Shown: positions 10,300 to 18,516 of the stretch, one piece after another
Position numbering within the stretch: position 1 is the stretch's first letter
Layout: each line of letters begins with the position of its first letter
Source: Dermacoccus abyssi
Lineage (GTDB): Bacteria > Actinomycetota > Actinomycetes > Actinomycetales > Dermatophilaceae
Assembly (NCBI RefSeq): GCF_003515945.1
Contig: NZ_QWLM01000017.1
Coordinates: 1-59,115 of the forward strand
Reading direction: 5' to 3'
Length of the DNA: 59,115 bases
The notes under the pieces: model-generated
What the model was told of the DNA's origin: nothing
What the model saw: the letters and a program-made list of their open reading frames with translations, nothing else
Databases searched by the model: none
Translations under genes and position numbers: made by a program

Positions 10300-11700
10300 T
10301 CACTTCAATGTCGTCAACTGGGCCACGAGGTGGTCGACGGCAGTTTTCGCGCCCACCGGCCCCTGGGGGAAGTCACCGTTCGTCGTCACGGCGAAGACGA
10401 GACGGTGACCACCGACCGTACGCAGTTCACCGGCCAGCGACGAGACGCCCGTCAACGAGCCCGTCTTCGCGTGCACGAGGCCCGCGCCGGCCTCGGACTC
10501 GGTACGCGTGTAGCGGTCGTGCAGCGTTCCGTTCCACGCCGAAACCGGCAGCCGCGAGACGACCTCCGCGTACTTCGCATCCTTGCCGCTCGTGGCTCGC
10601 GACAGGATGTCGCCGATGATGCGCACCGGCAGCGTCGTCCCCTTGGAGAGACCGCTCGCGTCGGCGAGCTTCATGCCGGAGACGTCGACACCCGCGTCCT
10701 TCAACTTCGTCGTCACCCAGGTTCCGACAACCGTGCTGTCGCCGTGGACTCCTTCGACTGCCGCGGCCTGGCGCGCGAGGGATTCGGTCATCGCGTTGTC
10801 CGAGTCCTGCAGTGCGAGCCCGAGCAGGTCGAGCACAGGAACCGATTCCACGGACGCGAGCTCCGTGCCGCTCGTCGCGGTCTTCACGTTCGTGCCGTAG
10901 GTGGCCTTGATGCCGCGCTTCGCGAGTTCACGCGTGAACGCGTCGGCGGCGTTCTTCGTCGGGTCGGCCACTGCCGGCGTGCGGTTGTCGGCGCGATCGT
11001 CCGCGAGCGCGAGCGTGGAGATGCGGGCGGTGAACCCGTAGGAGAGGAAGCCTTCCTCCCACCCCTTCGCCGTATCGGGGCCGTCGGCGTAGGAGGTGTT
11101 CGTGTCGAGGGTGACCGACGTCAGGCCGCGCTTCTTCAGCTGCGCCGCCGTCGACGCAGCGAGATCGCCGAGCCCCGCGTGCCCTGCGATCTTGGAGCCG
11201 TCGCCCGCACCCGGCGCGAGAACCATGTCCCCGCCGCCGACGAGCGTCAGGGTCGTCCCGCTCAGTGTGGTGCGGGTCTTCAGCCCCTTCTCGAGGGGAA
11301 GGTCGCTGTGAGCGACGGCGAACGCCGACGCCAGCTTCGTCACGGACGCGGGCGTCGTCGCCTTGTTCGAATCGTGCTCGTAGAGAACCTCACCCGTGTC
11401 GGCGTCCCGCACCGTGACGGCCGTCGTCGGCCCCAACCACGTGCTCTTGAGGGACGTCTCGACGCTCCTCTTGACTGCATCGGCCGACGGCGCCGGGCCG
11501 TTCGCGGCGGTGGGCAGCGCAGGCGCCGACGAGACGCCGCGCACAGGCTCGTACGTCGTGCCCTCGTGGGTGACGGTGCGCGGTTCGTTGCCACGCTCGA
11601 GAGTGAGGACGCCAGGCGCCACATCGAAGGCGTCCAGCGTGGCGTACCCGCCGAGAAGTGCGACGACGAGCCCAGCGCTCGCCCACTTCTTCGCCGACAT
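10300..11700 (-). CDS. dacB: D-alanyl-D-alanine carboxypeptidase / endopeptidase (PBP4 type)
   Basis: 466 residues, peptidase family S13. It trims or cleaves peptidoglycan peptides outside the membrane. An uncleaved or cleavable N-terminal helix (about 7-25) is followed by the catalytic SVTK at 119-122, a SDN triad residue set (LQDSDNAMTE) and HAKTGSLTG. I prefer ATG 11700 to GTG 11706 because GAGGG stands at proper spacing from ATG. It is divergent from ppa with only 83 bp between them, a conserved actinobacterial arrangement, and convergent with the PKD protein gene. Confidence 0.93.
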   Translation of the reverse strand: MSAKKWASAGLVVALLGGYATLDAFDVAPGVLTLERGNEPRTVTHEGTTYEPVRGVSSAPALPTAANGPAPSADAVKRSVETSLKSTWLGPTTAVTVRDADTGEVLYEHDSNKATTPASVTKLASAFAVAHSDLPLEKGLKTRTTLSGTTLTLVGGGDMVLAPGAGDGSKIAGHAGLGDLAASTAAQLKKRGLTSVTLDTNTSYADGPDTAKGWEEGFLSYGFTARISTLALADDRADNRTPAVADPTKNAADAFTRELAKRGIKATYGTNVKTATSGTELASVESVPVLDLLGLALQDSDNAMTESLARQAAAVEGVHGDSTVVGTWVTTKLKDAGVDVSGMKLADASGLSKGTTLPVRIIGDILSRATSGKDAKYAEVVSRLPVSAWNGTLHDRYTRTESEAGAGLVHAKTGSLTGVSSLAGELRTVGGHRLVFAVTTNGDFPQGPVGAKTAVDHLVAQLTTLK

Positions 11701-11783
11701 CGACACCCTCGTTTCCCATTCGCCGTCCCAGTACGGAACACTGAGCAGGGACTATTACACCAGCTATCGGAGGGCCACGAACC

Positions 11784-12374
11784 ATGGAGTTCGACGTCAC
11801 CATCGAGATTCCGCGCGGCACGCGCAACAAGTACGAGATCGACCACGAGACCGGTCGCATCCGTCTGGACCGCATCCTCTTCACGGCGATGCACTACCCG
11901 GCCGACTACGGCTACATCGAGGACACCCTCGGTGAGGACGGCGACCCGCTGGATGCGCTGCTGCTCATCGACGAGCCCACGTTCCCCGGTTGTGTCGTGC
12001 GTGCCCGCTCGATCGGCGTCTTCAAGATGGTCGACGAGGCCGGTGGCGACGACAAGATCCTGTGCGTCCCCGCGGGTGACCCCCGCCAGGACCACGTCAC
12101 GGACATCAAGGACATCTCGGACTTCACGCTCAGCGAGATGCAGCACTTCTTCGAGACCTACAAGGCGCTCGAGCCGGGCAAGTCCGTCGAGGAGGGCTCG
12201 CACTGGGTCGGTTCCGACGAGGCTGCCAAGACGGTCGAGGACGCTCTCGAGCGCGCCAAGGCCGAGGGCATGACGACGGCCCGCTGGGCGATGCCGGGTC
12301 ACGGCGCCCACGAGACCGAGCGCTCGATCGACAAGGCACCCGGCGACAGCCAGGCGGACAAACCGGAGGCCTGA
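11784..12374 (+). CDS. ppa: Inorganic pyrophosphatase
   Basis: 196 residues. It hydrolyses pyrophosphate to phosphate, pulling biosynthetic reactions forward. The family I signature DGDPLDAL, the [11 protein letters not shown] segment and the metal-binding Asp residues DDKILCVP are present. It carries a C-terminal extension of about 30 residues (after about residue 165) compared with the roughly 160-residue mycobacterial enzyme; the extension is charged and probably disordered. GGAGG lies at 11769-11773. A very strong hairpin ends the transcript. Confidence 0.95.
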   Translation: MEFDVTIEIPRGTRNKYEIDHETGRIRLDRILFTAMHYPADYGYIEDTLGEDGDPLDALLLIDEPTFPGCVVRARSIGVFKMVDEAGGDDKILCVPAGDPRQDHVTDIKDISDFTLSEMQHFFETYKALEPGKSVEEGSHWVGSDEAAKTVEDALERAKAEGMTTARWAMPGHGAHETERSIDKAPGDSQADKPEA

Positions 12375-12396
12375 CCCGCCGTCTTCGCTGCACCGA

Positions 12397-12438
12397 CGAC
12401 GCGGGGTGCCCCTCATCGATGAGGGGCACCCCGCGTCG
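12397..12438 (+). terminator. Terminator after ppa; 42-bp perfect palindrome
   Basis: Bases 12397-12417 are the exact reverse complement of 12418-12438, so RNA from here folds into a perfect stem with only the central ATCGAT as loop. There is no T-run, as is common for actinobacterial terminators. It lies 23 nt after the ppa stop. Confidence 0.7.
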
Positions 12439-12531
12439 CTCGTTGGGGCGCGCATGGCCCGACGGGGCCGATCCGGATTGGCCGCCCGACATCTCTTGCG
12501 CCTCAACCCTTCCCCCGTCACCGAAGATCCG

Positions 12532-12537
12532 TAGCCT
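12532..12537 (+). promoter_or_regulatory. -10 element for a leaderless capA-like mRNA
   Basis: TAGCCT with 6 nt before ATG 12544 and no ribosome binding site, suggesting a leaderless transcript. Confidence 0.45.
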
Positions 12538-12543
12538 TCAGGT

Positions 12544-13731
12544 ATGGGGAGAACGACACGCAGCATCATCATGTCCACGGCCGTCCTCGCACTGACGGTC
12601 GCCTGCACTTCGGGCGACGGCGCGGATACCGCTCGCTCCGGTGACGGCACGAACACATCATCGGAGACGAACACCTCGGCGTCATCGTCGAGCGCGGGCC
12701 TGACGCACGGCGGGGTCGTCCACGTCGGCGGCTCGGGCGACATCCTCGTCCACGCGCCGGTGCGTGATCGAGCCAAGGCCAACGCGGGCGGCTCAGGGTA
12801 CGACTTCGACCCGATGTTCGCCGCCGTGAAGAAGCCGATCAGCGAGCTCGACCTCGCGCTCTGTCACATGGAGACGCCGCTCTCGACCGACAACACCAAC
12901 CTGTCCGTCCCGGCCACACTGTCGTTCAACGTGCCGCACGAGGTCGCGGGTTCGCTCAAGCGCGCCGGGTTCGACGGGTGCGACCGCGTCGGCAACCACG
13001 TCGTCGACCGCGGCCTCGCCGGCGTCGCGTCGACGAAGAAGGTTCTCGACGACGCGGGGCTGAAGAACCAGGGGCCCTCGCCCCATACGACGGACACCCA
13101 GAAGCCGGTGATCCACGACGTCAAGGGCCTCAAGGTGGCTCATCTCGCGTACTCGTACACGACGGGCAACGAGGCAGCGTCCAACACGAACGTGCCGCCG
13201 GACATGCCCTGGTTCAAGTACTGGCAGTTCCCGATCGTCAAGGCCGAAGGCATCCGCGCAGACGCCCGCAAGGCAAAGGCGGCAGGCGCGGACGCCGTCG
13301 TGCTGAGCATGCACTGGGGGCCGGAGTACAGCTCCGAGGCGAGCCCTGAGCAGCGGGAGCTGGCGAAGAAGCTCCTCGACTCCCCCGATGTCGACCTCAT
13401 CCTCGGCACGCATGTTCACGTCGCCCAACCCTGCGAGAAGATCAACGGCAAGTACGTCGTCTACGGCATGGGCAACTTCATCAGCAACCAGAGCCACGAC
13501 CAGAACCCGGACCTCAAGCCCGCGACCCAGGACGGCATGATCGTCGACGTCGCCTTCAGCCGCGGCTCGGACGGCAAGCTCGCGCAGAAGCTCCCCTACC
13601 AGCCCACGCACGTCCACCTCGGCGACTACGAGATCCAGCTCGCCACGCCGACGCAGAACGCCGAGGCGTACAAGCGCGTCACGTCGACGATGTCGGCCCT
13701 GCCGAGCTGTGACGCGAAGCCCGCGAGCTGA
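12544..13731 (+). CDS. CapA-family (PGA_cap) metallophosphatase-like lipoprotein
   Basis: 395 residues. The signal peptide ends in a lipobox (LTVAC), then a Ser/Thr/Asn-rich linker leads to a PGA_cap domain (PF09587). Visible motifs: GGSGDILVH, HMETPLS, VGNHVVDRGLAG, LSMHWGPEY, ILGTHVHVAQP and VVYGMGNFISNQ, which form the metallophosphatase-like active site. CapA proteins take part in poly-gamma-glutamate capsule assembly, but no capB or capC genes lie nearby, so the role here is open. It is probably anchored on the outer face of the membrane. Confidence 0.85.
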   Translation: MGRTTRSIIMSTAVLALTVACTSGDGADTARSGDGTNTSSETNTSASSSSAGLTHGGVVHVGGSGDILVHAPVRDRAKANAGGSGYDFDPMFAAVKKPISELDLALCHMETPLSTDNTNLSVPATLSFNVPHEVAGSLKRAGFDGCDRVGNHVVDRGLAGVASTKKVLDDAGLKNQGPSPHTTDTQKPVIHDVKGLKVAHLAYSYTTGNEAASNTNVPPDMPWFKYWQFPIVKAEGIRADARKAKAAGADAVVLSMHWGPEYSSEASPEQRELAKKLLDSPDVDLILGTHVHVAQPCEKINGKYVVYGMGNFISNQSHDQNPDLKPATQDGMIVDVAFSRGSDGKLAQKLPYQPTHVHLGDYEIQLATPTQNAEAYKRVTSTMSALPSCDAKPAS

Positions 13732-13802
13732 GCCGGCAGGTCACCGGGGCCAGATCCTTACCCACGCTATGGAATGCACCGACGGCGAGCACCCGCTCGC
13801 CT

Positions 13803-13808
13803 TACATT
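13803..13808 (+). promoter_or_regulatory. -10 element for the frameshifted MFS gene
   Basis: TACATT with 6 nt before GTG 13815 and no ribosome binding site. It fits the leaderless pattern seen elsewhere in this window. Confidence 0.45.
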
Positions 13809-13814
13809 GAGCGG

Positions 13815-15055
13815 GTGAGCAGCGCCGACCACCGCGGACCCGAGGTCACCGCGAGGCACTCCCGGCTGGCGATCACCGGTGTCGGCGTGCTCGGGACGCT
13901 CGGCGTCGCTCTCGTCTCGATCAACCTGCGCCCCGGGGCCGCCTCCGTCGGACCGGTCCTCGAGGAGGTGCGTGACGACGTCGGGCTCAGCGCCACCGTC
14001 GCGGGGCTCATGACGGCTCTGCCCTGCCTGTGTTTCGGCCTCGTCGGCGCGCTCGCAGTCACGCTGGCCAAGCGCATCGGCGTGACGGCGGGTGTCGCTG
14101 CGGGCCTCGTCGCCATCACGACCGGCCTCCTTCTGCGTTCCCTCACGGGCAACGGCGTCGGTTTCCTCCTGTTGTCGACGCTCGCGCTCGCCGGCATGGC
14201 CCTCGGCAACATCCTCGTGCCGGCCTGGATCAAGCGGCATTCGAGCGACGGCGGCACCCGCGGCATGACGATCTACAGCACCGGCCTGGCGATCGGCGGC
14301 TCGCTCGGCTCGCTTTTCGCCGCGCCCGTCGCCCAGAGCGCGCCCGGCGGGTGGCGAGGATCCCTGGCGCTGTGGGGCCTCGTCGCGGGCATCGCCGTCA
14401 TCCCCTGGCTGGCCCTGACCGCGCGCGAGCGACGAGCGTTCGCCCATCACACCGTGCCGCCGGCGGCGCCCCCGGTCCGCCTGCGAGCCTCGCGCACCGC
14501 CGTCTTGATGTGCGTGTACTTCGGGATGCAGTCGATGAATGCCTACGTCCAGTTCGGGGGCTTCCGCAGGTGTGGCGTGACGCCGGCCTGTCGAACGTCG
14601 AAGCGGGATCCTGGCTCGCGCTCATCGCCTCGCTCGGCATTTTCGGCGGGCTCATCATGCCCAGCGTCGTCAACCGACGTGGACTCATGACGGTGATGGT
14701 GCTCGTTCTCGGCGCGCTCCTGTTGGGCGGCTACTTCGGGCTGCTCCTCGCACCGGCCAGCACCCCGTGGCTGTGGGCGCTCATGCTCGGCATCTCCGGG
14801 TGGAGCTTCCCCGGTGCCATCGCCATGATCACCGCACGCACCCGCAATCCGCGCATCACCGCCCAGGTGAGCGGCTTCGTCCAGCCCATCGGGTACGTCA
14901 TCGCCGGCGTCGGGCCCGTGGCTGTGGGAATCGTGCACGAACTCGTCGGCGGATGGACCCTCGTCCTGCTGCTCCTCATGGGGACCGGCGTCATCATGAC
15001 CGCCGCCGGACTGGTGCTCGCCCGTTCGGGATACGTCGACGACGAGCTCGCCTGA
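13815..15055 (+). pseudogene. Frameshifted CynX/NimT-type MFS transporter
   Basis: The first half (13815 to about 14560) encodes helices including SINLRPGAASVGPVL, typical of cyanate/nitroimidazole-type MFS permeases. The second half continues in another frame from about 14560 to 15055 (LPQVWRDAGLSNVEAG onwards, ending SGYVDDELA). One extra base at the GGGGG run 14556-14560 (TTC GGG TGG CTT would be expected) restores a single protein of about 413 residues. The C-terminal half contains RTRNPRITAQVSGFVQP, a normal family segment. As written, the gene cannot make a full transporter. It may be a real deletion or an assembly error. Confidence 0.8.
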
Positions 15056-15092
15056 GTCTCTGCGGCCGACGTGGGCCCGCGCCGATGGCGGG

Positions 15093-16436
15093 TCAGGCGC
15101 CCGTGCGTCGCCGCCTGCTCGGGACGCCCGCACGCAGGTGGGCGTAGGCGTCATCGGCGAGGACGACGGCATGCGTGCGACGCCGCGAGCGCCACATCAT
15201 CGCGAGGCCGAAGGCCCAGACGAGATACTGCACGCTCATCGCTGCGCGGAAGGAGCCCGCGTCGTAGGTAGCCGGGCCGCCCGGGGCGACGTGGTCGAGC
15301 ACGATGCCGATACCGACGATGCACGTCACCGACGCCACGTACCCGCCGACGTTGACGATGCCGTTCGCACTGCCGAGACGCGTCGGCGCGTTGAACGAGC
15401 GAGCCATGTCGAAGCCGACCATCGACCCGGGGCCGCCGAGCGCGACGACGATGCACAACAGGACGAGCAGCCACAGCGGTGCTCGTCCGGGCCAGACGAG
15501 CACCACCGTCCACAGCGTGATGGCGGCGCCGATGAGCACCATGACGGCCACCGAGCGGCGGTGCGGGCGGCGCGCGGTGAACATGCCGAGCATCGGGCTG
15601 GCGACGATGATCGTCACGACCATGAGCGACAGCAGCGTGCTCGCCGTGGCCTCCGAGAGGCCCTGGCCCTTGGTGAGGAACGGGAAGCCCCACAGGAGCA
15701 CGAAGACGTTCATGGCGAACTGTGAGGTGAAGTGGCTCCACAGCCCGAGCTTCGTGCCGGGTTCGCGCCACACCTCACCGAGTGCCCGTGTGACGGCGCG
15801 CAGGCGCACGGCGTCGCGCTCCTCGTCGAGGTTCGGGCTGTCGACGACGACGAACCACATGACGAGCCCGAGCACGATGCCGAGGCCGGCGGCGACCAGG
15901 TACGTCGTCTCCCATCCCACGGAGTGCAATGCTGCTGCGAGCGGACCGGCCGCGAGCAACGCACCGATCTGGCCCGCGAAACCAGTGATCTGCGTGACGA
16001 GCGGCGCCCGCATCGGCGGGAACCACAAGGCTGCGATGCGCAGCACGCAGACGAAGATCATGGCGTCGCCCATGCCGACGAGAACGCGAGCGCCGAGGCC
16101 CGCGGCGAAGGTGTGGGCGAAGGCGAACGCGGCCTGGCCGGCGGTCATCGTCAGGACGCCGGCTGCGAGGAGGATGCGTGAGCCGTACTGGTCGAGCGCC
16201 GCGCCGACCGGCACCTGCATCGCGGCGTAGACGAGCAGCTGGACCATCGCGAACGTGGCGAGCTGCGAGGAGCTGATGCCGAAGCGCTCGGCCGCCATGA
16301 TGCCGGCGACCCCGAGCGACGTGCGGTGGAAGACGGCGAGCACGTAGACGGCGACGGCCGCCGTCCAGATCGCCCATGCGCGGCGTCCGCCGAGCGGCGC
16401 GAGAAGGCGGGGTGCGGAGGCGGGCGTGCTCGTCAT
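15093..16436 (-). CDS. MFS transporter
   Basis: 447 residues with about 12 predicted membrane helices and the usual long central cytoplasmic loop (about 205-235, DEERDAVRLRAV). The segment VPVGAALDQYGSR, between helices 2 and 3, resembles MFS motif A. LYGVAGIMAAERF-like features place it with nitrate/anion or general metabolite MFS carriers, but the substrate cannot be read from sequence. The C-terminus is Arg-rich and cytoplasmic. It is convergent with the frameshifted MFS gene (37-bp gap) and divergent from the bile-acid symporter-like gene. Confidence 0.82.
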   Translation of the reverse strand: MTSTPASAPRLLAPLGGRRAWAIWTAAVAVYVLAVFHRTSLGVAGIMAAERFGISSSQLATFAMVQLLVYAAMQVPVGAALDQYGSRILLAAGVLTMTAGQAAFAFAHTFAAGLGARVLVGMGDAMIFVCVLRIAALWFPPMRAPLVTQITGFAGQIGALLAAGPLAAALHSVGWETTYLVAAGLGIVLGLVMWFVVVDSPNLDEERDAVRLRAVTRALGEVWREPGTKLGLWSHFTSQFAMNVFVLLWGFPFLTKGQGLSEATASTLLSLMVVTIIVASPMLGMFTARRPHRRSVAVMVLIGAAITLWTVVLVWPGRAPLWLLVLLCIVVALGGPGSMVGFDMARSFNAPTRLGSANGIVNVGGYVASVTCIVGIGIVLDHVAPGGPATYDAGSFRAAMSVQYLVWAFGLAMMWRSRRRTHAVVLADDAYAHLRAGVPSRRRRTGA

Positions 16437-16500
16437 GACGCCTTCACTTTAATTCGGCTTCCGATATTCTCGCGTCGGCGTCTCACCGCGCCCGGCACGT

Positions 16501-16517
16501 TCGGGAGGTGCTCCCGA
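16501..16517 (+). repeat. Inverted repeat upstream of the BASS-family gene
   Basis: TCGGGAG-GTG-CTCCCGA is a perfect 7-bp stem with a 3-nt loop, about 48 bp before the likely start at 16565. It could be an operator or a leader hairpin. Confidence 0.35.
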
Positions 16518-16564
16518 CGCCATCAGCGCACGCCGCTTCGGGGCGGGCCCCGACAACCGATGGG

Positions 16565-17572
16565 ATGACGATGGTGTCCGACCGCAGCGAAGCACCGTCC
16601 TCGACGGCCTCCACGTCAGGAGCCGAGGCCGTCGAAACGCCGAAGCAGCGTCGTGCGGCGCTCATCGCGGTGACGGCTCTGCCGATCGTCGTCGTCCTCG
16701 CGGGGCTGTGGGGCTACAACCAGCCCGACATCTTCACGCCGCACGCGCAGTGGGTGCCCTACCTGCTCGGCGGCGTGATGTTCACGATGGGTCTCACCCT
16801 CGCGCCGCAGGATTTCGCGGCCGTGCTGCGCCGCCCCTGGGCCGTGCTCATCGGCCTCGCCGCGCATTACGTCATCATGCCGGGCGCTGGGTGGGTCATC
16901 GCGCACGCGTTGTCGCTCTCCCCCGAACTGGCCGTCGGCCTCATCCTCGTCGGCTGCGCGCCGAGCGGTACGGCCTCGAACGTCATGACGTTCCTGTCGA
17001 AGGGTGACGTTGCACTCGGCGTTTCGGTGGCCACGGTCTCGACGCTCGTGGCGCCCGTCGTCACGCCCGCGCTGACGGCCCTGCTCGCCGGTTCCTACCT
17101 GCACGTCGACGCGGGCTCGATGATGGTGGACATCGTCAAGACGGTGCTCGTGCCGATCGTGCTCGGTGTCGTCGTGCGCCTCGTCATCAAGGACGCCGGT
17201 GTGCGCGCCATCGCGCCGGCCCTGCCGTGGATCAGCGCGATCGTCATCGCGTGGATCGTCGCCATCGTCGTCGCGGGCAGCGCCGGCAAGCTCGCGTCCG
17301 TCGGCGGCATCGTGTTCCTCGCCGTGCTGCTGCACAACGGCTTCGGCCTCGGCCTCGGCTACCTCGCGGCACGTCTCGCCGGCCTCGACGCGAAGGCCCG
17401 GCGCGCACTCGCCTTCGAAGTGGGGATGCAGAACTCGGGGCTCGCCGCGACACTCGCCAAGGTGCACTTCTCGCCGCTGGCCGCTCTGCCGTCCGCCGTG
17501 TTCTCGGTGTGGCACAACGTCTCCGGCGCCGTGCTGGCCGCCTGGTTCGCACGCCGTCCGGTGCGCGACTGA
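16565..17572 (+). CDS. Bile acid:sodium symporter family (BASS/SBF) transporter
   Basis: 335 residues from ATG 16565 (MTMVSDRSE); a start at 16508 is possible but adds a poor N-terminus. About nine membrane helices follow a hydrophilic N-terminal tail of about 45 residues. The SBF-family signatures are clear: GVMFTMGLTLAPQDF, GCAPSGTASNVMTFLSKGD and the crossover EVGMQNSGLAATLAK. Bacterial members import or export organic anions with sodium; known substrates range from bile acids to pantoate, so the substrate is open. The DUF1275 gene follows 36 bp later on the same strand. Confidence 0.88.
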   Translation: MTMVSDRSEAPSSTASTSGAEAVETPKQRRAALIAVTALPIVVVLAGLWGYNQPDIFTPHAQWVPYLLGGVMFTMGLTLAPQDFAAVLRRPWAVLIGLAAHYVIMPGAGWVIAHALSLSPELAVGLILVGCAPSGTASNVMTFLSKGDVALGVSVATVSTLVAPVVTPALTALLAGSYLHVDAGSMMVDIVKTVLVPIVLGVVVRLVIKDAGVRAIAPALPWISAIVIAWIVAIVVAGSAGKLASVGGIVFLAVLLHNGFGLGLGYLAARLAGLDAKARRALAFEVGMQNSGLAATLAKVHFSPLAALPSAVFSVWHNVSGAVLAAWFARRPVRD

Positions 17573-17608
17573 ACGCGCACATCCCCTTCGGCCCTTGGTC
17601 TGGCGAGC

Positions 17609-18370
17609 ATGCCCGGTCTGTTGCGCGTCCTTGCGAGGGCCGCGGGCCCCGAACGCACGGATCGGGCGAACCGCGACCTCGCGCTGCTCCTCGCGCTCAT
17701 GGCGGGCATGCTCAACGGCGTCGGTTTCATCGCGACGAACGTCTACACCTCGCACATGACGGGTATCACCGCCGCGATCTCGCACTCGGTCGCGCGGGGC
17801 GAATGGCGGCTGGTGGCACTCGGCTTCGAGGCGTTCACGCTCTTCGTTCTCGGCGCGGCGTCGACGGCGATCGCCTTCAACTGGGCCCGACGACGGCGCC
17901 TGCGCAGCCGGTTCGCCGTGATCCTCGCCTTCGAGGCGGTGCTCGTGCTCGTCTTCGCGACGCTTGCGCAATTCCTCCACGGCTCCTTGCGGCCCCAGGT
18001 GTTCATCGCCGTGCTGGCGTACACGATGGGGCTGCAGAACGCCGTCATCACGAAGATGTCGAACGCGACGATCCGCACGACGCACGTGACGGGCATGGTG
18101 ACCGACATCGGCATCGCCCTGGGCAAACTGCTCTACCGCAACACGCCGGGAGACCCCGACCCGGTGCGCGCCGACACCGCCAAGCTGCGCCTCCACCTCA
18201 GCGTCGTCACGGCGTTCTTCGTCGGGGGCGTCCTCGGGGTGGCGCTCTACGGCGTCGCGGGGTTCCGTTCCTTGCTCGTGCCCGCGCTCGTCCTGCTGGC
18301 CGCGGCGGCGCCGCCGATCATGGCTGACCTGCGCGGGCGGTCGGTGGCGACAACAACGCACAATCTGTGA
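17609..18370 (+). CDS. YoaK/DUF1275 family membrane protein
   Basis: 253 residues with about six membrane helices. The family hallmark MGLQNAVITKMSNATIRTTH followed by VTGMVTDIG is present, as is TNVYTSHMTGITAAI near the N-terminus. The biochemical role of DUF1275 proteins is unknown. The extreme 3' end, including the stop codon, lies inside copy A of the dispersed structured repeat. Confidence 0.85.
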   Translation: MPGLLRVLARAAGPERTDRANRDLALLLALMAGMLNGVGFIATNVYTSHMTGITAAISHSVARGEWRLVALGFEAFTLFVLGAASTAIAFNWARRRRLRSRFAVILAFEAVLVLVFATLAQFLHGSLRPQVFIAVLAYTMGLQNAVITKMSNATIRTTHVTGMVTDIGIALGKLLYRNTPGDPDPVRADTAKLRLHLSVVTAFFVGGVLGVALYGVAGFRSLLVPALVLLAAAAPPIMADLRGRSVATTTHNL

Positions 18371-18423
18371 GCTCCGGCCCGCTGCGTGAGCTGCGCCGGT
18401 CACAGACCGGGCCGTCACTCACA
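18366..18423 (+). repeat. Dispersed structured repeat, copy A
   Basis: This imperfect hairpin element is shared with 41332-41388. Outer arms TGTGAG (18366-18371) and CTCACA (18418-18423) pair, then CGGCCCG (18375-18381) with CGGGCCG (18408-18414), then an inner GTGA (18386-18389) with TCAC (18400-18403). It begins inside the last codons of the DUF1275 gene. Possible roles are a REP-like element, a terminator or an RNA structure. Confidence 0.7.
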
Positions 18424-18445
18424 CGTCGCGGGCCACGGCGCGTCA

Positions 18446-18457
18446 TGACAGTTGTCA
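18446..18457 (+). promoter_or_regulatory. Palindrome upstream of the ABC/two-component operon
   Basis: TGACA-GT-TGTCA, 60 bp before the ABC ATPase start. It is a good candidate for autoregulation by the DesR-type regulator encoded at the end of this operon (inference). Confidence 0.4.
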
Positions 18458-18476
18458 CGGGCACCTCGTGACGTTC

Positions 18477-18495
18477 GGGCGAAGGCGGTTCGCCC
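18477..18495 (+). repeat. Inverted repeat in the ABC operon leader
   Basis: GGGCGAA (18477-18483) pairs with TTCGCCC (18489-18495) across 5 nt, 21 bp before the start codon. It could be a leader hairpin or a second operator. Confidence 0.4.
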
Positions 18496-18516
18496 TGCTC
18501 GCGACAGCCTGGAGGC

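Noticed and set aside
12544-13731. Poly-gamma-glutamate capsule locus
   Set aside because: Only a CapA-like protein is present; capB, capC and capE are missing, and CapA-family proteins also occur alone.
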